The notes beneath the pieces are model-generated. The model worked only from the letters and a program-made list of their open reading frames with translations. It was not told where the DNA came from and ran no database searches. A program made the position numbers and the translations under genes. A DNA stretch of 64,000 nt from Dasyornis broadbenti (lineage: Eukaryota > Chordata > Aves > Passeriformes > Dasyornithidae), in the NCBI GenBank assembly GCA_013397935.1, contig VZRN01004257.1:679874-743873 (forward strand), read 5' to 3'. Below, piece by piece: positions 1-12,120 of the stretch (its first letter is position 1; the number at the start of each line of letters is the position of its first letter).

Positions 1-1500
1 ATAACCCAAGTCTTTCCCTTGCACTGTATTAAAGAGAAAAATAACCAGGATAGCCAGATATGATTCAAAGCAGAGAAAGTGGGCAAACACCCAGAGAGCC
101 TCCCTAGAGCTTTTTCCCTTTTGTTTTTCTGAGGAGCTTCCACCTCGATGCAGAGAGGGTGAGAAATGAGCCCTCGCTTGAGGGACAGATTGAGGTGCTC
201 CTGCTTTGTGTGGGGAAGGGTCTGCTGGGTGATGTGCAGGGGGTGTGTGCGCTGATAAGTGGAGAAGGCAGCTTCAGCAGCCGTGTTTGTGACAGCCAGC
301 GTGCCCGTGGCAGCTTCCTGGCACCTGAGTCCTGCTGGCCAGAGAGGCAATCTGTGGAGATTAATTTTAGAGGGTGTGCTGCTTCCTAGGATTTGAGGGG
401 GGATGGAGGGTTGAGTTAAGTGTGAAGTAAATAAGCTGACTCAAGCTCCATGATGGTTTCATTCTGGTCACCACTCACTCTCTGGTGGATAAACTCAACC
501 CTCTTACTAAATGCTGGGTACACTGAACTTGCTGTAGGAGCTGCTGTGTGAAAAATTGGAGAGGTAGTAACTACACCGCACAGAAACATTCAAGTGATCT
601 ACCAGAGGCTGAATTTTACAATTACAGCTGCTGCCCTATGGGTCACTGCAGCTTTATTGTGCTTGTTCTGAAGTTTAAATATTGTCTTGTAAGCTCTTGG
701 GTGGAGTTGGCTTTGGTCTATGACTTGATGCTTCATGAGAAGCTTACTAAAATGTTTTAATATATATGATGGGATAAACCTTGGAAGATGAGAATAAAAG
801 TTCAAATCTTTGCAGTGTCCCGTACATGATTTAGCTGCTTTGGTTACGTGAGATAATCAGTACTAAAACAAATTATTTACATCCGTGCGAGCTCCTCCAG
901 TAACAGCGCAGGAAGAGAGCAAAGAGAAAGTTTTTTTTGGAACAATTTCTGTCTCAGGCTGCATTGTTTCCGAAGCCATAAAATGAGCTGAGCCGCACAC
1001 AGTTGCTGCTGTGAGGTCTCTGCTCTCTCTGCCGCTTTGCCGAACACCCGCATCTGACCACCTGCTCTCACTCAGCCCAGAACGTCCAAAAAAAGGGACT
1101 TCAAACCACAAAAAATGCCTTGAAAACAACAGCCCAGTCCCATCCAGCCACACAGTCGTTGTCAAGCTGTTCTTTAAAACACACCTTGCCGCGGATAATG
1201 AGAAAGGGCAGGTGGGTAGGAGACCGAACACCCTGGAGATCTTTCTTCCTTATAAATCACCGCTAGAAAACTGATGCGGCGTATTTTTCGTCTAGAGGGG
1301 GGATTCAAAAGACAATCTGCGTTCTCACCTATTTCTAGACACATTACAGATGCTTTCTGCTGGAAATCTTGATCGTTTCAGATGCGGTTGCACTCCAAGT
1401 TAGCCTCTACTTATTTGAGCTCACTTCACCAAAGGAAATGTGTCTTCTCTATTCTCTCATTAGAAGACCTGGTTCCAATCTTGTGAAGCTTTGCTTTTTC
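1..1500. other. Non-coding stretch, no gene recognised
   Basis: Mixed-composition sequence with short overlapping open frames on both strands around 860-1270 and no recognisable protein. I see no repeat family, RNA gene or promoter that I can name. It is most simply intergenic or intronic DNA. Confidence 0.6.
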
Positions 1501-1760
1501 TGTGTTTACTTTTTTAGTAAAGTTAATTAACTGTTTTCTGAGACACGTGTAAAGTACAATTAGTAATATATTTTACTGTGTTATTTTTGACAACAGGCAG
1601 ATAATTACCTTCAAAAAATAAGAGATTTTAATCTAAATAAGTCTCTAAATTATAGCCGTTGAGTTGTAAAGAAAAACAAATTCAGCTAATCCTTATTTGC
1701 ATGTGCCAATTAGCTGAGTGTTAATCAATCTCCTATATAAATGAAAATGAGAAGACTCAG
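1500..1760. promoter_or_regulatory. AT-rich cluster of homeodomain, POU and E-box motifs (candidate enhancer-like element)
   Basis: Within about 260 bases there is a 12-base palindrome AGTTAATTAACT (1521-1532) with a TAATTA homeodomain core, a CACGTG E-box (1544-1549), a perfect POU octamer ATTTGCAT (1695-1702), an adjacent CCAAT box (1706-1710), and a TTAATCAAT stretch near 1721. Clusters of this kind are common in conserved non-coding enhancers near developmental genes. AT-rich DNA also produces TAATTA by chance, so this is a suggestion only. Cross-species conservation would decide it. Confidence 0.22.
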
Positions 1761-3407
1761 CTCTCTGGTAAGATAATGTTTCTCATTAGCAACAAGTAAA
1801 ACCTCATGTTGCTATTACAGGAGAAAAAAATTTCCACTTCTCTCCCTGTTTAAAATGCCAATAAAGCACAGCAAAAAATCACTTAAAAAAAAAAAAAAAT
1901 CAATTTTTGCATACCTCTATGTTGTGAAACTTTTGGTCAAAATATGATGATGGCTTTTATGACAGCTTGTGAAGAACAAAAAGAATGCAGGAATAGTTCA
2001 ACAGACAAACACTCTTATTCTCTGCCTTCTTTCCCCAGTGTTGCCTCCTAGTTTTGAAAAATATACCTTAGCACAGACACCATTGCCTTGGAAGCAGGAT
2101 CCCAGTCAACCAATTCCCATGTGGGGAATTGTGGTGTTGAGGACACGGTGTTCTCTTTCATGGGGAAGCCAGGAGGAAGCATTTTGATGTTTTTTTCCTG
2201 TGTCACGTATATGAATGTGAAAATAACTACATCTATGCACTGCAAAGAAGGTGTGTGTGCTTCTGTTTGTCCAAGATTTATTGGCTTTCCCAGGCTGTGC
2301 AATGCTCATTCCCTTGAAAGGAAAAAAAAAACAAAAACCCAGTTGATCCCTTTCTGTGCAAGGGCAAGAGACGCAAATCAGGATTTAATAACAGCTCTGT
2401 GAGGATAAATGCCAGCTTACTCTGGTAATCTCTGGATTTTCTAGAGACACCACCGCAAGGAAGACAGGACTCTGTTTGGCAACCATCAGGAATCCTGCAC
2501 ATGCCAGCAATTGTCTATTTAAGCAGAATTATAGCAGAATTCCCGTGCTGGAAGCACTGCCTGCTTTGTCAAACCACTTCAGTGAACACAAGTGCGAGCA
2601 TGTGAATATCCCCAGGACTGCTTAAACAAATAACATTTCCATGCTAACATGTATCTCTCTAGCTATCTTCACATTGAGTTTAATATCAAGTTTTGGAGTT
2701 TTTTGTGGGGGAGGCTTTTTTGTGATTCGATTTTCGGTTTTCCAGAGCAAATCCAACTTTTAGGCGTGTCTGTCCTTTTGGAATTCAGAAAAGAAGCGGC
2801 AGGCTTGTGACGTGAAGAGTGAGCTTTTCCAGAAAGGTGTGTAGCGACCTTGAAGTCCTCACCACAGATCACCTTTGGAAGGCTTTTTCTGTATGGTTAC
2901 TTGATGATTTCAGGCAGAGTGTGATTTTGTCTATGTTTTCAAGGGTTTTTTTAAAAGACAAAGCTAAAACATTACAATTTGCTTTTGATTGTGTATATCA
3001 GTACATAACTTCTCAAGAGATTACACACACACTGAGCGTGAGTGTCGGTGTTTAAATATCATTGTAATTTATATGCCAAATTGCAGTTCCATGTGCAGAA
3101 GCCCATAGTGCTCATAGGCGAAGGGTAAAGTTTGTGCGATATCTCTGTGATGAATGCAAATGTATTTTCCCGAAATGAATTTTATTTGAAAAGCAAACAA
3201 AAACTTTCTGGCCTGTTTAAATTTTCAGGTTCTTCAAGGGCCAGCTTTAGCATGCAAAAGTATTCCCTGAAAATGTCATCCTGAAAATCTGTTAGCAGGT
3301 GTCAGGATTTTGAGGAGCAAATGTATGCTCACGTAGGGTTTCAAAATTCAGGTACCTGTTGTGACAAACTATTCACTTCAACAAAATATTAAAACAAAAA
3401 AAGAACA
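1760..3407. other. Non-coding stretch, no gene recognised
   Basis: Holds a 15-base poly-A tract at 1885-1899 and otherwise anonymous sequence. Open frames around 2048-2502 occur on both strands over the same bases, as expected of chance frames. A short (AC)n run lies near 3024. Confidence 0.6.
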
Positions 3408-3440
3408 CCCCCCCCAAAAAAATAGAAANNNNNNCCCCCC

Positions 3441-3473
<33 letters not shown>
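3408..3473. repeat. C-run/poly-A low-complexity tract containing a 6-N assembly gap
   Basis: Eight Cs (3408-3415) and seven As (3416-3422) lead into six Ns (3429-3434). These are followed by seven Cs (3435-3441) and 32 As (3442-3473). The C-then-A pattern is therefore present on both sides of the gap. The simplest reading is one homopolymer tract that the assembler failed to close, leaving both ends of the same sequence. The true length is unknown. Confidence 0.85.
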
Positions 3474-3479
<6 letters not shown>

Positions 3480-6400
3480 CAACACTCTCTGTCATTCCCC
3501 TCTGCAACTGGACAGGGGAGAGAAAATAAAATAAAGGGTTCATGGGTTAAAGACAGGGAGAGATCACTCACCAAATGCTCTCCCAGTCACAACAGACTCA
3601 GCCTGAGGGTGTTAATTGAATTTATTGCTAATAAAACCAGGGCAGGATAATGAGAAGGTAAATAAATCTTAAAGGCAATGCTAAGGAATAAAAGCTTTAT
3701 CAGTAACTGTATTTAAATCCTCAGGCTAGACAACATTTTCTTAAAATTTTTTTTTTAAATTCTAAAATGTTGTGAAATTCTGGAGTTTCTATTAAAAATA
3801 ACTGCGCAACCATTCCCCCCACCAAACAAGAACAAAATTTCAGCAAGAACCCCCAAAACAACACTGAAAAATGGTGGTGCTTTGAGACATCAATTTTCAT
3901 ATTGATACCTTATGGGGAGAAAAGGACTGAACTTGAGCCAAATTTGAGATTCTGACAATAAACCACTCCCTCTCCCCCTCTGCCCTTCTTCCTTGGAAAG
4001 GAAAAAAACCCTACAAAAACTCTCCTCTAGGTTTCATCAGCTCTTGATCCGGATATTGATCTCACAGCGATGTTTGGCTCAGTCTGTTTGACTAACTTGA
4101 ACAGAATTGCTCTTGACTGAGGGCAGTGGGGAGCTGGAGACCAGAGCTATGACCAGTGAGTTCAGTGCAATTACTCCTTCCCTTCTCAATGGTCTGCAGT
4201 TAATGTCCAAGTTAATCTGCTATGTGGCATGCCTGTTATTTTTGCTTGCTTTTTTTTTTTTTTCTTTCAGTGTTTTAAGATGAGTTAAAGCAGTAAAATA
4301 ACTTCCTCATGTATCTCATAATAAAGATAGATGTGGCCATTTTAGCCAGCTTGCTATGAAGGGTCCTCAGGAAACTGAAATAAGCCGTTCTTCAAGTATG
4401 TGTGTATTTTCTGGCGCAGGGATGGAGCCCCAGTTAGTCCTGAGCTCAGCTATTTTTGAGTTGATTGTTGTGCTCACAGAAGTCTTTCTGTTTATCAAAC
4501 AGAACTTGCTTTGTTGTACATTGTACAATAAAAATGTGATGTGTGAGTAGGTGATAATCCAACACTTGTGATTTCCTTCTGACCTGTCAAGTATTCTTTG
4601 TTTGCTGTTGTTAGAGAGGTGAAAATGTGGAGCAGCCTTGGGCTGAACTCTGGTGAACATCTTTCCACACTTGGAAACTTGGGTTTCCATTCATTGTTTT
4701 TTCTAGACAGCAAGTTGCTTTCAGAAGTATTCACGAGGGAAAACTTTGATTTTTAGAATAATATTGAAGAAAATGTGAGGAATTTCAACAAGCCCCCGCG
4801 TATAAAATGCTTGGTCATGGAAAAGTGTGATCTCTTGTTCAAGTTCATAGGGAATGTCAATGAGTGAATTGCAAATATAACCCCACTAATGAACAAACCC
4901 CACATGTTTTGTGTGAGTCACTTCAAGCCTTGCCTTGGTACCTGAAGGAAACTCAAAGAAAAGCAGTGAGACAGCTCTTTACCCATCCCGCTTGAATTAG
5001 AAGTGAATACCCAACTTCTACAGCCCCCCAAACACCCTCTTGTTTCCCTCCAGATCTGACAAGGCCATCGGATTTGAGGTTTCTCCTTAAAATTACCATC
5101 AGCCTTATGATGTTCCTGTCTCAGAAATGATTTGATATGTGGACACAATGTGTTGTGGCGTCTATGGCGCACAATTTCTTTCTTTTCAAGGGACTGAGCT
5201 TTGCAAAACTTAATTTTGCCAAATACCATTCCATACCACCTGAATTTCTTCCTATAAAAGGTGTGTACTGAAAAGAAAGCCTCAGCCTCCCACCATGTAC
5301 TGCAATTTGATATTTGCAGTGATCAGGAGTTAATGAGAAGGGAGCTGTGCTTCAAGACTCGCTCTTGTTCTGTGGTTGGCTGGCTTGGACCTGCTGGTTG
5401 TTAGAGAGGCCCTTGTTTGTTTTAAATGCCACAGCTGGAAAGGCAGCACCATAATTACCATCAGTTCATCCAATATGGGGAGCAGAAAGTGACCTAACAG
5501 TATTTAAAATGTCTGGCACACTCATATTCAAAATAGCATGAATAAATTGTTGTCAGATCTGTGCGCTGTGGGGAAGAGAGATGAACTTTTAATCATTGTC
5601 TCACATGAATAAATTAGAAAAGAACGGTTTATTCTTCATGGAGTGGGAACTGCCACGGTGGTCATGTATTTGAATTCTTTTCAGTGCTGAATCTCTTATA
5701 TTTGCATTTGTGGTGAAGGGTTCCCCTCAGCTGACCTGTGGGCATGCAGATGCGAACTGTGACGGTAACCAGAGCCTCAGAAGTCCTTTCGTGCCCTGGC
5801 AGCACACAGCTCTGTTTTGCAAATAACCTTAATTCTTTAGGTATAATAGTTCTCAAATTTTACTAGGCTCAGGTATTATTTATGCGAGGTGTGTATTTTT
5901 CCTCACTGGAATTCTCTCTCCTTTTTTTTTCTGAAGTTTCCCAGTGATCCAGTTTCACTGGCAGCAGCAGAACTGCCAACGCAGGCAGGGACTTTCTTGC
6001 CCTTGCACCTTGTGTGAGCAGCAGACAGTGGATGGCACGGCTGCTCGAGCTTTTCCTCCTTTATTTTGACCATTATTGCAATTAGAAATGGACTCGTGGT
6101 GACCAAACTCTGCCTGAACGTGCTCACAGAGGGGAAATTGCAACAGACAGCGCTGTGTGCTCGTGCCAGGGCATGGGAATGACTGGGGCTGAGGGAAACT
6201 ACCCCTTTGCCCACCAGGAGTGTTCAGCCTCGTGAAGAGAAAACGCAGAAAGTACAACAGTTCCCATTTCAGCTAACGCAGATTTTCCCACCGGTTTCCC
6301 ACATGCAGTGGAAGCTATTTTTTAAGTTTTCACATAACCATGGTGATGCTGAATTATGTCTGCCACCATCTTGCATCCCCGTGGATAAATGAACTCCACA

Positions 6401-6542
6401 GATGCATTTTGTGCGTCTCATTTAAACAAAAAGCTCCGATGATGTAGTTGATGTATGTCCTAACGTCATAAGTTGCTGCTTTTGTGTTGTTCTGCAAGGC
6501 AAAGCAGGCTTAGAAGAATCTTGTGGCTGCTCGGAAACAAAT
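3474..6542. other. Non-coding stretch, no gene recognised
   Basis: AT-leaning sequence with a 14-base poly-T at 4250-4263. Short overlapping frames occur at 4367-4734 and 5903-6257 with no recognisable domain. Nothing else in it can be assigned. Confidence 0.6.
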
Positions 6543-6848
6543 CGTAGTGAGGGGTGTGTTGGGCTTTTCTCCAAAGTAAGTAACAACTCGACAAGCGGAA
6601 ATGTCCTGAGGTTGCTCCAGGGGATGTTTAGATTAATTATTAGAAAAAAAAATCTTCACTGAAATCTCGTCAAGCCCTGGGACAGGCTGCCCAGTGGCCG
6701 AGTCCCCATGCCGGAGGGATTTAAAGGAATCGTAGATGCGGTGCTCAGGGAGACGGTTTAGCGGTGGCCTTGGGATCGTGAGGTTAATGGTTGCACTCGA
6801 TGATCTCAAAAGTCTTTTCAAACCTGAAGGATTCTATGACTCTGTGAA
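6543..6848 (+). mobile_element. CR1 LINE 3'-end fragment
   Basis: This is a diverged 3'-terminal piece of a CR1 non-LTR retrotransposon, in sense orientation. The order of landmarks matches avian CR1 consensus: the stretch meaning 'tctcttctcccaagtaacaagc' (about 6565-6590), the 'gaaacggcctcaagttgc' equivalent (about 6598-6617), 'ttcttcac' (6652-6659), 'acaggctgcccag' (about 6681-6693), then the 'cgatgatctcaaaagtcttttcaaacct' equivalent and a terminal ATTCTATGACTCTGTG. CR1 copies are usually truncated at the 5' end, and this one keeps only about 300 bases of untranslated and 3' sequence. It has many substitutions, so it is an old insertion with no coding capacity. Confidence 0.93.
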
Positions 6849-8067
6849 ATGAAGTCAATTAAAATTTCATACCACAAATTTATGGAGGGCAGGAGAAATG
6901 AAAGCTCAGCAAGACCCAAGCTTTAAACCAGGATCAAGCCTTGTGCCTCCCCTAGAAGGACGGCCGTTCAAAAATGGTGATAATAAAATAGAATCTATCA
7001 TGTCTTTTTATTAACCTTTAGTATCTTAATATTGAGGGTGTACCTGAGCTAGATTTTGAATATTTTCTTTTTTAAAAAGGGTAATGCTGGAAATACAATA
7101 AGTAAATAAATAAACCAGTCATCGGATTATTTTATTTTATTTCTTTTTAACTCCCAAGACCAGGGAATTTCAAAAAACCTCTGTTCTGATGTCGTGTGTC
7201 AACAGCAATGGATATAAAACCTAAAAGGGAAGGAATGTTTTTCTTTTGCTTATGCACATTGAGTTTCTGCTGTTTTTGAAGGTTGTTTATTAGGAGAGCT
7301 GAATCTTTCCTTCAAATATTTCTCTTCACAGGTCAAATCACACTGTACGGTCTAGCTGGAGACCTGATTCTGGCTGGAAATAACAAGAAGTTTGCTATTG
7401 AGTATCAACCCTATCTTTTAGTCAATTTTACATCTATTATATTTTTATATCTTTATATTCATTATATCTATTAAATAAAGCTGCTGATTTCTGCCCAAAC
7501 TCCAATTTTTTGCCTCTGGATATAAAGCCGGGAAAGAACTAGTTTTGTCATTTGAACAAAGTGGTGATAAAAAAATATTCCTTATGTAATAAGTGATAAG
7601 GACCATGAAGTCTTAATATTTGCAATTACTGCCTACTTTTCCATCTAAATATTCAAGTTAAACTCATTGGGCTACCCTCAAAGCATATTAAAAGAGCCAA
7701 CAAATAAAAGAGAAAGAAATGCAATATTTTGTCAAGGGAATGTAATCCAGCAGCACTTCTGTATTGTGATGCCAGCCTTGTACTTGTATTCAGCAAATCT
7801 TTTTTAAAGGCTGAACAGCATGAGACAGCTTTTACCCCAGAGGAGCACTAATTGGTGATTTGAAAGAAATGTTAAGTATTTCCTCCATTCTTTAGTTCTA
7901 TTTTTCTGCTTCTGCAGTAAAAACTTGAGGCGGGGCGGGGGGGATACCTGACAAAGGAGGAACCCACAGTTAGTAAACTCTTCACTGCTGGTGTGTCTGT
8001 CAGGAAATTAGATCAATGAAAATTAATTCACTCCTATAACAGTAATTTCCTCACTTAATGTCTTCAT
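6849..8067. other. Non-coding AT-rich stretch, no gene recognised
   Basis: Rich in A and T, with runs of TATT/ATAT near 7430-7480. An open frame with a pyrimidine-rich stretch ending in CACAG at about 7331 looks superficially like a splice acceptor. No matching donor or recognisable peptide supports an exon. Confidence 0.55.
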
Positions 8068-8256
8068 TTAGCATGAGGGTGCCTTCTCCCCTGCCTGCTT
8101 TAAGAGCAGTAAATCAGTTGAGCTCTCTGCTGCAGACAGCGCTACAGAGGTCTCTTTATTCTCAGAATTATATGGCGGTATTTTCCTTGCCTTTTTGTCT
8201 TTCTGAGGCCCAAAGTATCCCATGAGCTCAGCAAGAAGTTGTGATTCTGTGGCCAT
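8068..8256 (-). other. Unassigned 62-codon open frame with strong start context
   Basis: On the minus strand an ATG at 8256-8254 sits in a strong vertebrate initiation context, with A at -3 and G at +4. It opens a 62-codon frame rich in Leu, Lys, Glu and Ser. The peptide begins MATESQLLAELMGYFGPQ, continues with a basic KDKKARK segment, and ends in a Ser/Ala-rich tail. A second open frame covers 8142-8441 in another register on the same strand. I do not recognise the family. It could be a chance frame, a decayed retroelement ORF1 start, or a microprotein. There is no visible splice donor, and stops follow soon downstream. Coding status is unproven. Confidence 0.15.
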
Positions 8257-10053
8257 CTTGGTGCGGAGAGCATGCCGATTTGAAAGATCTTAAACTTCTG
8301 CTGTTTGAGCCAAAAGAGGATGGTTTTCATTTCCTTTGTGCCGTAAACTGTGCTTTGAGCCGCTCCGTGCTTCTCCCCTTTAGCCCCATGTGGGACAGCA
8401 GGGCTGTCTAGCAGGATCTGTCCCCTTTTGTGAACATACAAGTAATGAGAGGGACCAGGGGATGTTTCATGCTGGTGTTCACCTGTTGAGCAATGCTAGG
8501 ACAGATGTTGTCTAAGTTACTGCGGCTGCCTTTCTTCTCCAGCCTTTCTGATGCTTTCTGTTGGATGGGATGGCAGCAACATCCTGGGGCTGGAGTCGTG
8601 GTTTTATCACCTGCTCAATGGGTCTGCTCTTCGTTCTGAAATCCTGTGGTAGCATGTGGGTGCACGGCCTTTATCCCTTAGTATAAAACCACGAGGGGAC
8701 AAGGATATGACAACGTCTAAGGTTTGATCTCAAGTAATAAATTGTACTCACATGGCCTCAAGCCGTATTTTCCTTAAGCTCTCCACCGTTTTCTTATGAA
8801 CTTTCATGAAATGCTTTTGGCTGTTATTAAAGCCTGAAGAAACTGAGAGCATTCGTGGAAATAGCTCTTTGCTGCAGGAGTTGTCCACACCCAGTAATTT
8901 GTGCTGTAACTGCTGCGGTCGGAAGGCCGGGAAAAGCAGACTCCCTAGGAAAAATGCAACATCCAGATCATTTCCAAACGCGCTTGGTCCTGCTTTGCAA
9001 GGGCTGTTTGGGAGCTTGGCATCAAATGTTTTCTTCCAACCCTGTAGAAATTGTGAGGACTGTGATTTAGTGCTGACATTTCTGCTCCTCAATTACTGTT
9101 TTCTCCTAAGCTATCTCAGTGCAGCCACCTCAGTGTTATTTGGCCATGCTGACCTATAGGGCTTTCTTAACCTTTCTGTAGACTCAACTGCCAGTCACAG
9201 GCTGGATATAATTACTCTTTGGTGCTGAAATAGACCTTTTCTCCGACTTTGAAGGCTGGAAGATTGCCTCAGGTGTTTAGTTAACTGGCTGAACTTTTTT
9301 AATCGGTGCAAACCGTCTATAACAATTTCTGTTTGCCTGCCACGCAACAGCTTTGCTATTGTAAGTTCATACACTCGTTCTGATTATATTCACTGATACA
9401 GGATATCAGTATATGATCAATGAAGCACGGCAAGATTCTGAGAAATCCCTGGAGGTCGTCAAGCCAGAATTAAATACTGACATATAAATTGGTATCAATT
9501 AATTTAAAATGTATATGATAGATTGGCCGAGTTAATGCTTAAAATTGGATTATCTTTTAGATGCTGCTGGAAAGTTTATTTCCCCTTAGTAGTTCACATG
9601 AAAACCACATTAAGGAATTCTCTATTAATTTTGGAGTTACTTGATAAAACTGAAAAAATTAAATATAACTAAGGTTTGCATGAGATACAAAATAATAACC
9701 ATGTCTTTTTCCTTAAATAATGTGTTTGCTTATATAACAACGAATTTGCTTCAATTCTATGGCATCCTGTCCCAAAAATAAATTGGGGTAAACATTTGTT
9801 GATCAGTTCAAATGCACAGAATCCAATAAGTTTATGGATTAGCAGCTTTATCCAGCTTGACAAAGGCTCCACAAACGCTTACGAAAAATAAAATAAAGGC
9901 AAGGTAAAAGATAAAACATTAATTTTCATGTGGGGAGACTGATTTAAGGGTTATATTCTATTGTGGTTGCTTGATTTCTGTTTTGTGAAATGATTTGCCC
10001 TCCTCTGTAACACATCCCCAGTAAAGCAGGACCTGTTGGGTAAAATAAGAGAT
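8257..10053. other. Non-coding stretch, no gene recognised
   Basis: Anonymous sequence. The open frames at 8748-9159 overlap on both strands and give no recognisable protein. A small inverted repeat ACTGATA/TATCAGT (9392-9398 and 9404-9410) is the only ordered structure I noted. Confidence 0.6.
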
Positions 10054-10255
10054 AATAATAGAATAACTGTGGTTGGAAAAGACCTCCAACATCAGCAGCT
10101 CCAAGCTTGGGCTGAGCAGCATCATCTCAACTAAGCCACAGCAATGAGTGCCACATCCAGATGTTTCTTGAACACTTCCAGGGGTGGGAGCTCCTCCACC
10201 TCCATGGGGTGACCACCCTTTGGGTGAAAAAAATTCTTCCTGAATACCATGGCTC
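10054..10255 (-). mobile_element. CR1 LINE 3'-end fragment, reverse orientation
   Basis: Read on the plus strand it starts with the reverse complement of the CR1 3' end (AATAGAATAACTGTGGTTGG, 10058-10077). It continues with the expected 'aaagacctccaacatc' and 'gagtgccacatccag' landmarks and the 'cttgaacacttccaggg-tggg' segment, and ends near 'aaattcttcctgaata'. The usual 'cagcctgttcca' segment that should follow the 'ccacctcc' landmark near 10200 is missing, so there is a small internal deletion. It is old, diverged and non-coding. Confidence 0.92.
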
Positions 10256-12120
10256 TGGCGTTCAGAAATAACCTAATCCATAGGAATGTCTGAGTTATGG
10301 CTGTGTTCAGAAAATCCATCATTCTCCTTAAGAGGAATTCTGGCTGTCTCAATAAGCGAATGGCTCGTGGCTTACAGGACTGAAGGTGTGATTTAATTCA
10401 CAGGTCATTGTCAGACAAGTTCTGCTGATGGGGCAAGTCCCTTAAGTGCTTCTTACTCTCATTTAATTTCCTTTCTGCAAGGTGGATTTGTGCACTCTGC
10501 TCTCTTCCCCCATTTTTATTTTGTCCCTTTAGGTCCAAACTGGTCTCGTGTTTGCTGGCTGGCTGTCCCCTTCCAGAGACAGACTGGTTGAAAGTTGCTT
10601 CTGAAAAGAGCTGAAATCTGGGTGGAAGGAGCCAAGGGACTGCCCATCGATATTTCGGTCTCTCAGCGCAGTCCTCACGCAGGAACTTGAACAGCTCTGG
10701 ATTTCTTCTCTATGAGGGCGCTCATCCAATGGCTGAGGTGATGCTTTTAAATGTCCAAAATCTCTAGGTTTTTTGTGTAGTTAAAACTGTAATGATGGTC
10801 TGGCAGGGAAGTGTATTCCTGGCTTCAGACCTGAGTGTTCCTGCATCTTAACTCCTCTCTGCATGTCCTTACAGTGAGTGGCAGCTCTGTTGCAGTTTTT
10901 CCTCACATAAGCAGTTATTTTTTCATCCAAAATGTCTGAAAGCTCAGATTTGGGCAAACAGAAAGCACAGACCCTGTAGGACTGTGTGATGTACTCAGGA
11001 TTGAAGAGCAGACTGTCTTAAGCCCCAGCTGCCAAAACTCTTCGCTGGACATTTAGTTTTTACTTTCAAGTTATTCATGAGATATTTTTATTTGTATATT
11101 TTGTATGCATACACATATATTCATATCCACAGTAAGTGCACACACACAAACGCACAGATGTTTATCTTGCAATCTTTTTGCGGCGAGTAAATATAACTTT
11201 TTTTTTTTTTTGGTGAAAGGCGTCATGGACTGACTGACTCCTCTTTTCCCTTGAGAAGCAGTGGAGTCGTTTCAGGTGCTGAATTACCTTCAGGAGCAGC
11301 ACATGAATTTTAAGACAATTAAAACCTCAATCAGAAGAGACAGTTCAGCAGGCACTTCTTGACAAGCCTTGTAAGAAAAAAAAAAATCCCAACTGAAACT
11401 GCTGTAAGACTTCTATCAAACTAATATTTATCAGAAAATGCTTTCTTTCACTGGATATTTTGGCTAGCCTCATGTATTCAAGTTCATGTAAGTGTTTTAA
11501 TACTTTGATCCATTTACAACTCTAAAGCAGCTTGACATGACTGGGCTATTCTTTTATTATGCACATTATAAATTGCATTTGTATAGAAAATTTATGGGTT
11601 GCAATTTTACCCGGGTTATACACCTGCATAACAGTCTTTTTCCTTCTGTAGATGTAGCAAAAAAAAAGTCTGAAAAATATATAGTTAAATAGAAAGAAAG
11701 CAAGACTGAAATGAAAGCGTGCACATAGAAAGTAGAAGAAACAAATATGATTACAAAAATGGTTTATGTGTCGATGATAGACCAGAAAAATGAAACTACT
11801 GCAGGACAGAACGGTTACAGGAACTGAGAATGCTTTTAATCTGCTAAACTCTAGATCACTGGCTCTGGCTCACCTTGGGCTGTAATAGTAGAAAGCATTT
11901 AATGGATGACTAATGAAGTGCTGGCTGTACCAGCCCATTCCGTATGGGGAGAGCAGGGAAGGGGTTTATGGCTCCAGCCGCTGCTTTTGGCTTTCTAGAC
12001 AATACAGAAAAGAGTGCTGTGTGGCTTGGTTTTTCTACTTTTTATTATTTTTTATTTGGTTGTACTGTGAGTATTCCTGGGGCAGTACAGCGTGATTTTG
12101 TCCCTGGGCACCGACCTGCA
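10256..12120. other. Non-coding stretch, no gene recognised
   Basis: Mostly AT-rich, with a 14-base poly-T at 11198-11211 and a short (CA)n run near 11140-11150. Nothing gene-like is recognised. Confidence 0.6.

Noticed and set aside
3389..3574. Frame encoding poly-phenylalanine across the gap
   Set aside because: An artefact of the poly-A tract and Ns.
7283..7474. Possible exon after a pyrimidine-rich CACAG near 7331
   Set aside because: No plausible donor or terminal-exon context was found and the peptide becomes AT-driven low complexity.
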